Of a stretch of DNA of 64,000 nt, positions 55,333 to 64,000 are shown in pieces. A model generated the notes under the pieces. That model was not told the origin of the DNA and searched no databases. It was given only the letters and a program-made list of their open reading frames with translations. The DNA comes from Reticulascus tulasneorum (taxonomy: Eukaryota > Ascomycota > Sordariomycetes > Glomerellales > Reticulascaceae): positions 3,100,001 to 3,164,000 of the forward strand of contig LSAX01000005.1 in the NCBI GenBank assembly GCA_001557505.1, read 5' to 3'. Positions within the stretch are counted from its first letter, which is position 1. Each line of letters opens with the position of its first letter. The position numbers and the translations under genes are program-made.

Positions 55333-56354
55333 ATGGCGGGCCTTCCCAAAGACCACTTCACGCAAGCCATCCGCTTCACAAAGACAATCTACCAAGACGT
55401 CTACCCCTCCATCGACCCCACCAACCCCGCCATCTCGATCGCAGGAAAGGTCGCAATCATCACTGGCGCAAGTCGAGGCATCGGAGCACGCGTACGTCTC
55501 TCGGTTTCAACCCGGTCGCCTTGCGCGGACTGACTAACCCGCGTCTAGGGATTCGCGCCCTCCTTCGCGAAGGCCGGCGCGAAGGGCATAGTACTCGTCG
55601 CTACTAATGCGGAGAAGCTGAAGGAGGTGGAGGCGGAGCTTCTCAAGATCAACCCGAAGCTAGAGACGCTGGTCTCCACGGCTAACATCAGTGATCAGAA
55701 GGCCGTCGATGGGCTCTTCGCTGATATCAAGAACAGGTGGGGTCATGCGGATGTGCTGATCAATAACGCCGCGACGGTGAAGGCGCCCGAGGATCTGCAC
55801 GAGACGGTCCCGGATGAGTGGTGGGCGAACTACGTAGGCCAAACATCCACTCCAAAGAGGGACAGATATCTGACACCGAACAGGAAGTCAACGTGAAGGG
55901 CCCGTACCTTCTCACTCGCGCATTCATCGCCCTCCTCCCGGAGCCTAAATCCACCCCCGCCACCATCATCAACCTCAACACCACCATCGCCTGGCAGTTC
56001 GCCCCCAACACCTCGGGCTACAGCACCTCCAAGGGAGCGCTCCTGCACCTGACCACGCATATCGCGCGCACGTACCCCAACGTCACCGCCGTGTCCGTGT
56101 ACCCGGGTCTGGTGGAGACGGATTCCATGATGGACTTCTTCCGCCCGTTCGATCACGAGACCGTCGAGTTGGCCGGTGGTCTGGCGGTGTGGTTTACCGC
56201 CGATCCGGACCGGGCCAAGTTCCTGAGCGGCCGGGTTGTCGCGGCTAGCTGGAGTGTGGACGAGTTGGTGGAGAGGAGGGCGGAGATCGAAGAGGGCGGG
56301 CTGCTGACTGTCGACTTGCTTGGAAAGTTCGGACGGGAGCAGTTCGAGGGCTAA
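55333..56354 (+). CDS. Short-chain dehydrogenase/reductase (SDR)
   Basis: NAD(P)-dependent oxidoreductase, 304 residues. Exons 55333-55491, 55549-55833 and 55884-56354, all phase 0; introns of 57 and 50 bp with GTACGT and GTAGGC donors. Seen: TGASRGIG (44-51), the first intron just after it; ADVLINNAA (about 120-128); and the active-site YSTSK (Tyr194, Lys198). The position 13 residues before the Tyr, usually Ser, is Thr181 (in INLNTT), so either Thr does the job or Thr182 does. The chain continues with YPGLVETDSM, typical of classical SDRs. No signal peptide. Substrate unknown; the nearby FAD monooxygenase gives only weak hints of a shared pathway. Confidence 0.88.
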
Positions 56355-57400
56355 TATGCGTGTTGAGTTTGCAAATATGTTAACACTTATCTACAAGACC
56401 AGCAAAGGTTATCTCCATTTTGAACTTGTTACAAGTTTGACGAGGTCAGCATTCCCTTGAAATGCAAATATTTTGTCGAGAACTGGCTGAAGTTAGTTTG
56501 TCTTTCTATTCCTTAAACACTGACCAAGGATGCTGCGGTTGCTGAGTCCTCTCTCTTCATCCGCGTCTAAACGTATGTTCTTCATGCCCATTCAAGTTGT
56601 TCAGTCTCCAAGGTAAGGTGAGCCTTTCAAAACACTACTAGTTATTTGCTACTCACCTCTGCTCAGCTATTGGGAATACACTTCCAAGAAACGCCGTGTT
56701 CGGACCTTAACTAAAGATAACTGCTTTCGATCTTCAGGATCTGCATTGATGCACAAGCTGTCACATATTTTTAAGTTCCCAAGACTTGCTATTATTTTAA
56801 GGGTGTGGCAACAAATCACATATTGCACGTAGCTTCGATACCTACGCAGGTAATGCTATCCCTGCGGTATGAAGGGGATCCTGGAGGCGATGAATGATTG
56901 GCATATCATTCAAGCAAACAGGAAGCACTCATTACATATGATGTTTTAACTGAAAAAATTGGACGTAAACCAGCAAATGTACCACAGCACCTAAAGTGGC
57001 ATTCCATCTTGGTCATAGTGGAGCAGGGGCGCGCTATGCTGACCTCGGGATTTAGACAAACCCGATACCTTAATCGGGGGTTAGTATTGTCCGGGGCAAC
57101 TAGGTCGGCCGTGAATAAAATGCTGCTTTTTCGGCGACTTGTTGAATAACGACGCACGCGTCTTCGGACAACGGACATTCTTGGCAACCCGAACTACGAC
57201 GGCAGCCTAATTCGCATGTTCCAACAATGATTCGATCCATGAACAGCTGTTTGGCACGCCGGCTGCCCCGTATCCCTAGTGACTTGTCTTTGCGGAGATT
57301 CTCAGTCCTTGAGAATATAAATACCCGAAGGCTGCCAAATCGCTCTGTACCGGATTCTCGGACTCGCCGATTTCTCTCCCTTGACCAACCGCAAAGCAAG
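56355..57400. other. Intergenic, AT-rich
   Basis: About 1 kb. The monooxygenase frame is open back to 57227 but the TATA box at 57316 shows that part is promoter. No other feature. Confidence 0.6.
57316..57323 (+). promoter_or_regulatory. TATA box of the FAD monooxygenase gene
   Basis: TATAAATA, 78 bases upstream of ATG 57401. It lies within the open frame that begins at 57227, which rules that earlier start unlikely. Confidence 0.55.
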
Positions 57401-58602
57401 ATGACAACCCCAACCATTGCTATTGTCGGTGGCGGACCGTGTGGTCTAACACTTGCGCGCATCCTGGAGTGTAAGGGCATCGACTACGTTGTCTTTGAGC
57501 GAGACGAGAGTGAGAATTCGAACCGCCCGGGGGGCAGCCTCGACATCCACCCGGAGACGGGCCAACATGCTCTTCGGGAGGGTGGTTTGTTTGACGAATT
57601 CAAGAAATACGCAAGATATGACGACACAGTATTCGCATTGGCGGACAAGCTCGGCAAAAGGATACTTCAGCTGGGTCAAGGTCGCGATGCTCCCGAGATT
57701 GACCGCAGTGAGCTGCGCCAAATCCTTCTAGCCGCCATCCCGAAAGACAAAATCAAATGGGGTCACGCTCTCACAGGTGTGGCACCTGGTGAGGACAGCA
57801 GGCCGGTCCTTCGGTTTTCCAATGGGGCAGTGCTGTCCGGTTTTAAGCTTGTTGTCGGAACCGATGGTGCGTTCAGCAAAGTACGGCCGATGGTATGAAA
57901 TTACGACTCCTTTTCATGCGGCATACATTGACTTACGTATCGCACGTTTAGATTACCCAAGCAACTCCCCAGTATTCTGGGAAGAGTTACATTGAATCCA
58001 AAATCGGCCTTGATAACCCCCTATATCAAACAATGGCCAGCAAAATCGGAGCGGGAACTTTTGTGTCCATTGGTTCCGGAAAGCTAATAGTGACCCAACG
58101 GCAGGGTAATGGCTCCTATAGAAATTACTTTGGACTTGGGGTCCCGGAGGATTTCTTCCGCAACGGCACTGTGGACCTCCAGGACGTTGAAGCTACACGC
58201 CACCTATTGGTCTCGGATTTCTATGCAGACTGGTCAGAAGAGTTCAAGGATCTCATACGACACGCAACTGACCTCCGCGCCTGGCCACTTTACACCTTGT
58301 CTACTGAAGACATGGGCTGGAAGTCTGTTCCAGGCTTGACCCTCGCCGGTGATGCTGCCCATCTTGCGATTACCAATGGGGAGGGCGTTAACCTGGCAAT
58401 GACTGACTCACTGGAGTTGGCAAACAAGATCGCCAAGTACGGCACTGAAGGTATCGACAAGGCGGTACGGGAATACGAGGCGGACATGTTCCCTCGCGGG
58501 GTGGACACGATTAATCAGGGTAGGGCAATGGCAGACGTCATGTTTAGAGGAGATCCTCAAGCGTTTCTTGAGCTCCTGAACTCGTACGGAGCGGCTGAAT
58601 GA
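57401..58602 (+). CDS. FAD-dependent monooxygenase (PHBH/TetX-type)
   Basis: Flavoprotein hydroxylase that uses NAD(P)H and O2, 380 residues. Exons 57401-57892 and 57952-58602, phase 0, with a 59-bp intron (donor GTATGA, acceptor TTTAG). Seen: the dinucleotide fold IAIVGGGPCGLTLARIL (about residues 6-22), FERDE at the end of beta-2, the GTDGAFSKVR block (about 153-162, the usual GADG motif with Thr), and LAGDAAHLAITNGEGVNLAM with the GD pair at 297-298 that holds the FAD ribityl. The length fits the small TetX-like class, without a C-terminal thioredoxin-like domain. Substrate unknown. No signal peptide or membrane anchor. Confidence 0.9.
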
Positions 58603-60807
58603 TCAATTCACTCAGAGCGTTGGGTGGTAGATCTCCGAAAATGTCGCTTCCCGTACGAGGGTTGTCATGGTAGTGGAAGGCTATTGGAATGAACGCCACT
58701 CATGTTACGTGAATTGCTAGGAGAACACGACTCAGTAGAATAGATATCTGTATACCACTCTGTACCAAAATAAAAGCATTCTAGCAGAGAGAATCCCACG
58801 GGGAAGATTCTACACTAGAGAACGTCTCGTTCTGAACTATCTAGTGACAACTACAAGTAGCTTCGTAAATCGCGTGTTGCTCTTAGAGGAGCTCAGATTA
58901 GCTTGGGCAGACCTCCTTCAGTAAGCGGCCTCAGGCATTTAGTGCATAATTTACCTGGATGATCTGATGAAGCCATGTTCTGATGCAATGTAAGCTGGTT
59001 CTTTCAAAGAGTCCGCCGTAGCTGGATGATCATCGATGATGGGTGTCTCGTTGTGGGTAAGCTGTTAGACAAGTCGACACAGCCATATATTCTTACTACC
59101 TGCTTTATCACCTACTTCAGAGAATAAAATGAACATTGAGATTCACAATCTTCGACGTACGCGGAAGCAAATACAACAATCAACATGTTCTTCTCTTTGC
59201 ATAGGTCCTAACTCATGTTTCTCCAGACTTTCTTCATAATATGGCCTCGTACTCTCTACGATGAGGAATGTTCCCACCATACCACCCGCTACTTATTTCC
59301 CTTCTCTTCCGCTGAACTGATTGCGAAACCACTGCCAGCAGAACCAGCATACGGGCCTTGGCTAAGGGGTTCGCTGAGCCATCGTTCAAGCATGACACTG
59401 TGCTTGCCGTCAGCATCAGCATCACCGAAATCGTTGATAGTGGCAGATGGTCTCGATTCAGCCTCCGGAAGTTGAGGATGTTCGGTTGATCTATTCTGCA
59501 AAGAGAGGGGTTAGCTTGAAAGTTCTCGAGCTTGGAGTCAAGCACAATTCTCGTCATGTTGAGCTATTCGTACTTCGCCTCTTAAATTCGCATCATGCTT
59601 CTGAGTCTGACTCTGTGGGGAGTCAGGCCCATTCCCCTTATGGGTACTTGAGACTCCGGCAGGATCCGCCTCTTGAAGAGAGTTATTTTCTGGCAAGGAA
59701 GCGAACATCGCCGCCTCGTATGTACTGTGAGGTGACTGTGGCCGAGCTTTGCTAGCACCACGTGCTGGGTTGGCTTTTTGACAAGTCTGCATCATGATAA
59801 TGCTTAAGTGGGTGCCGCGCGTGTGAAAAATTGTTCACCAGATAAGATTTGACAAGCCAAGAGATGGTTCTAGGGAGTGCCACAATGAGACACTTCACAT
59901 AGTATCGCGTTTCCATTCTCACGCAGGCAAGACCACATTTATAGGTCACAGAAAGCAGGCCAGATACAGATGGATTATAGTAATCATTCTGTGACGCTTT
60001 TGAACAAACCAATTGGGCAACTGAGATATCCTGGATGGTCAGCGGCGGCACCGCTACAAACTGTCCCCTGATAAATACGCTGAAAATGGATAACGACTGG
60101 ACACATGAGCAATCATCCTGGATGCGGACGAAAAATTGCAAGAAGCAGGGCATGGCTGTGACAGGGGTCACTTCGTAGCGTCGCCGTGTTGTGTGCATCG
60201 ATCTGGCCACGAACTGTGGCATCCACCGATCCCTGCAGAGATGGGAACCTTTTGGGGACGATGGAGACAGGGGTCAAAATGTAGCGTAATACATGCTCTT
60301 AGAGAGAAGTCGAGACGACACTGTGGGGTATACGTAGCCTTGTCTTACAACATACAGTGCTGAGGAGTAAGTATGCAAAGAACCCGATTGGCCAGACATA
60401 GTCGAGGGATAAGAAACTCGGCAAGATTCATTGCGACACAGCAAAGTGCTAGTTGAATGCAGTCTTGATTTCTCATTGGAGCTTGGCTCAGCCTCTTTGC
60501 AAGGGTCAACTTGTAGCGCCCGAGACGCCTGCCGTGCCACCAAGGAGTTGCCTTTAAACGTGGTGGCGGCTGCAGAAAGGACAAGGATAAATCTGTAGCG
60601 CGGTCTAGCCACGTCATACCAGCTGCATCTATGGCCCGCATGCTCTTTCGCTTGCGTTGTCCATGTCCTGCTGATGGCGGCCAGCCTTGCGAGGCCATGA
60701 ACTGAACACGAGTATATGTATAGACGCCTGCCCCTTCCTTCTTACACGATAATCTGCGATATCAGGCCATTTTCCACAGCAAAGTACTCGACATTCACTC
60801 TAAGACT
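58603..60807. other. Intergenic
   Basis: About 2.2 kb with short frames on both strands (largest 156 codons at 59752-60222, minus). I support no gene, repeat or RNA here. Confidence 0.5.
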
Positions 60808-63800
60808 ATGGATACTCCCAAGCATGACCGATACACTGAAGATACCGGCCTCTTGATGGGTCATGCTGATAAGGCTGCGAAGAGCATCCATCCGCAAGCG
60901 CCATTTCCCACAGGGCATCTGCCACTTAAGGAACTGAACAAGCACAAAGAAAAGATACAGTCGCTGTACAAAAAGCACACGTTCAAAGAGGTTGTAAAGA
61001 TTTTGTGTAACGAAGATGGCATCCATGTCAGGCAAGTACCCCATATCTATCAGCACGGCGTTAATGTTTAACGGAGATCGCTAGTGACTCTCAACTCCGT
61101 GACGTCTTGAACCAATGGGGTTCGAAGAAGACGATAAAGGGCCCACACAAAATGTTCATGATAGGGAAACGAAGAGCACGCGCGCGACAAGAAAAGAACA
61201 CGTCCTTCACATACAGGGGCAATCCATGCTCCCTCGCAATCCTGGATCGATACATCAAGGATTGTAAGCTTGATGAGCAGTTTCTAAACACTTTAGAATC
61301 TCAGTCCATATGTAAGAAGAAATCCAGGACCCCCAAGAATCGAGTTTGATAGCCATTCCAGCAACACCAATGGAGATTACATACTCAACGCCAACACAAG
61401 ACGTCCGCAGCACACCTGTTACGGTCGAAATCCCGAATTGCTCTACTCGACCCTCTGATACAGACTCTATGAAGTTGCGATTCCCTAACACCAAAGAAGC
61501 AGTAACCTCCATGACACCCGCTTCTGTCTGGGAATATGTCCCTGCTCTCGAGGTATCCCCGATTCCAAATCCACCAGGCTTAAAGGAGAGGGCACAGAAA
61601 TGCTATGAGAAGCATTGTGGAGAAGGCTCTTTTAGCCCCGCCGAGATTGCGTCAAAGGCCAATGAACTATGGCAGAAGGGACAACTTGACTCTGCTGAGG
61701 AGTTGGATCGCATTACCATCGAATTGTCCCAGCATTTCGCCGGGCCAAATCATCTTTTTACTTTATATCTTGAGGGTAACCTTGCCTGCTCTGTGGTCAC
61801 AAGGGCGGTATCAAGATGCGGAGGCGTTAGAACTGAGCGTTATCGACCGGATTACAAAAGTTCTCGGAGAGGATGACGCAGACGTGCTGGAATACAAGGG
61901 CAACCTGAGCTGCACCTACAGAGAGCAAGGCAAATGGGAGAAGGCCGAGAAACTCGGCCTCGAGGTACTGAACGCAGCTGCTCTTAGTCTTGGAGAGCAA
62001 CACCAGCATACTCTTGCTCTCAAGCACAATCTGGCCAAGACATATTGGCTTACTCGCCGTTGGAATGAAGCAAAGATTCTGCTAGAACAAGTTGTGGGCG
62101 CAAGAGAACTATTACTTGGGCTTACAGATACGCTCACTCTACAAGCGTACACTTCACTTGCCACAACTCTCCAGGAGTTGGGTCACTGGCATGATGCGAT
62201 GGCGCTTAATGAGAGGATCAGATCCGCAAGGGTTGCATCTATGTGTCCTCCAACGCTGTTATGGACTTTTGAGGCGATGATTAATCGCGCTTCTCAATTA
62301 TGCGAGTTTGGAGAATATCTCGAGGCCGAAGAGATGTTCCGCCGAATTATTCAGCAGCAAACAAGGCAATTCTCCGCCTCGCATCCGGCGACTCTAGTGA
62401 GCAAGTCAAATCTTCTCGCATGTCTCTATTTGCAGTCAAAGTATACAGAGGCGGACGAAATTGGGACGGAAGTTCTAAAGCTTAGAGAGGTGGTGCTTGG
62501 ACGTGACCACCCGAAGACGCTTTCGACAATGTCAGAGTTGGCATGGACTCGTGTGGAAAGCCATGGCCTCGCAGCAGCTGAATCTGCCATGTCAAAAATT
62601 TTGGATACATGTCGAAGAGTTTTAGGTGATGATCATCCACGCACACTGAATTCGCTGTTCGCTAAGGCTTGGTCGCTCTCTCAACGGGGAGACTGGACCC
62701 AAGCAGAGCTCGTATACACGGAGGCGGAAGAAATACAGAAGATTGTCTACAAGACAGAAGAACATCCGGAGCTTATCCGATCACTGATTGTTATAGCTGG
62801 CGAATGTGGGCGCCACGGCAAGCACTGGGACGCCGAGACTCGGCTACGGAAAGCACTTGGCTTGACCATCGCTAGCCTTGGAATTCGTAGCCCAGAGACC
62901 TTAGCGATAGAGAGGCTTTTGATTCAATCCCTTACTTCCCAGCGCAAGTTTAGCGAAGCAGATGGCCTGGTCAGCCGCTCTCTGTCAGGACATACCCGCA
63001 CATTCAGTGATAATCATCCCCTCACTCTTGAACTTTTGACCACTCAGGGCACTCTGAGAGCTAAAGAGGGCAAATGGGATCAGGCAGAAGCTATTCGAAG
63101 GCGCGTCTTGAACTACTACCAAGTTCAAAAAAGGCGTGACCCAATTATTGCATTTCGGATGTCAGATCTTGCGGAATGCTGTGCAGGGCAAGGCAAATAT
63201 GACGAGGCCGATCGAATGTATACCGCAGCCTTCGGTATTTTCACTGATTACTACAGCGATACTCACCTCGAGGTTGCTAGGGGGCTTGATGATATTGCCT
63301 ATGTACGGACAGAGCAAAAGAATTGGCATGAGGCAAAAGATCTCTACAGCAAAAGCTTAGAGCTCTATGAGCATCTGCTCGGCAAAAATCATCTTTGTAC
63401 CATAAATGCCATGGGCAGATTGGCCAAGGTTTATGGAGAAATGGAACATTACGCGACCTGCGAAAAGTTATACAAGCAAGTACAGAACCTGGCTACGAAG
63501 GCCCTTGGATCCAAGCACCCTCGAACGATATCGACTATCGCAGAGCTAGCTTGGCTCCGAAGCCAGGAATCGAGGTGGGTAGAGGCAGCAAAGCTTTATC
63601 GCCAAGCTCTGGAGGAGCGAGGTAATGTCTTGGGTCCAGCTGACCCGGACACAATTGCAATACATGGGCGTCTCGGCTGCATTCTTGTTGAGATTGGGGA
63701 AATGTCTCTTGCCCGAAGCCATTACAAAAAAGCGGTCGACCTTAACAAGCAAGTTTTCGGCCAATCGCATCCTACGACAAGAACCTCTATTCGTAACCTC

Positions 63801-64000
63801 GCCTGGTGCTTACGCCAATCCGGTGATTATTCTGGCGCGGTGGATCTTTACCGCACAGTTCTGGATTACCAGACTGCAAATCAGCTTTCAGAAGGATATC
63901 CAGAAGTTGTTAACACAAAATGCGACCTAGCTTGGGCATTGCATGATTTGAATCACTTCGAAGAAGCGAAGCAGTTATTCGAAGATGTCTTGCATTGGAG
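60808..64000 (+). CDS. Clr5-domain protein with long TPR array, frameshifted and cut by window end
   Basis: Exon 1 is 60808-61031 and encodes the first part of a Clr5 domain (ELNKHKEKIQSLYKKHTFKE), finished in exon 2 from 61085 (SDSQLRDVLNQWGSKK), so the intron 61032-61084 must be GC-AG (AG|GCAAGT). A second intron, about 61312-61361 (GTAAGA..CCAG), keeps the frame into a Ser/Thr/Pro-rich linker and the first TPR motifs (SKANELWQKGQLDSAEELD, then NHLFTLYLEGNLAC). At about 61790 the reading moves by one base: SLWSQGRYQDAEALELSVID lies in the next frame, as if two bases of TCTCTG were lost. That frame is then open to the window edge, more than 700 codons of kinesin-light-chain-type TPRs (GKWEKAEKLGLEVL, GKYDEADRMY). 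Clr5-TPR proteins are common in Pezizomycotina; role unclear, sometimes linked with NLR-like sensors. Confidence 0.75.
61032..61084 (+). other. GC-AG intron in the Clr5-TPR gene
   Basis: GCAAGT donor after AG, acceptor CTAG. It keeps the Clr5 domain in frame; the nearest GT donor (GTCAGG at 61027) leads straight to a TGA. Confidence 0.7.

Noticed and set aside
57227..57400. Upstream in-frame start for the FAD monooxygenase
   Set aside because: A TATA box lies inside this stretch, and the flavin fold begins directly after ATG 57401.
1..64000. tRNA, rRNA, CRISPR array or prophage-like features
   Set aside because: I looked for T-loop-like motifs, regular spaced repeats and phage-type genes and found none.

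Overview
The window reads as nuclear DNA of a filamentous ascomycete (Pezizomycotina); I cannot fix the class or genus. Protein genes are widely spaced on both strands, many are split by introns of about 40-115 bp with GT..AG (twice GC..AG) ends, and the families present are typical of this group: NLP, GH43-CBM35, HsbA-like wall protein, HET, Zn2Cys6 regulator, Clr5-TPR, BBE-like flavoenzyme. No rRNA, tRNA, CRISPR array or operon was seen.

Layout. 1-12.2 kb is a secretome-like block: an NLP (necrosis- and ethylene-inducing peptide-like) protein, a GH43-CBM35 galactan hydrolase, an HsbA-like protein, an unrecognised 223-aa helical protein, and a secreted alpha/beta hydrolase. 13.5-17 kb holds a C2H2 zinc-finger gene with an in-frame stop and a HET-domain gene. 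18.2-24.4 kb has a BBE-like FAD oxidoreductase, a DUF7704-like four-helix membrane protein and a 974-aa protein joining two cyclic-nucleotide-binding domains, an F-box and leucine-rich repeats. 24.4-32.3 kb is gene-poor, with GA and GT microsatellites, a small cysteine-rich secreted protein and a MITE. 32.3-36.4 kb is a conserved housekeeping patch: a mitochondrial Bax-inhibitor-like protein, MsrA, and a secreted DUF7907-like protein. After about 5 kb without a supportable gene comes an MFS sugar transporter (41.5-43.3 kb).

44-48 kb is a decaying zone: two MITEs with hAT-type 8-bp target duplications, a strong hairpin, a minisatellite and two broken genes (one an aminoglycoside-phosphotransferase-like relic). 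49-64 kb returns to intact genes: a second HET protein, a Zn2Cys6 factor, an SDR, an FAD monooxygenase and, running off the right edge, a Clr5-domain protein followed by a long TPR array with a frameshift.

The genes do not form an obvious biosynthetic cluster. Two recurring themes are secreted plant- or surface-directed proteins on the left, and allorecognition-type genes (two HET, one Clr5-TPR) scattered among mobile-element debris. The most unusual items are the cNBD-F-box-LRR protein, two separate MITE families with recognisable target duplications, and two genes that appear to need GC-AG introns.
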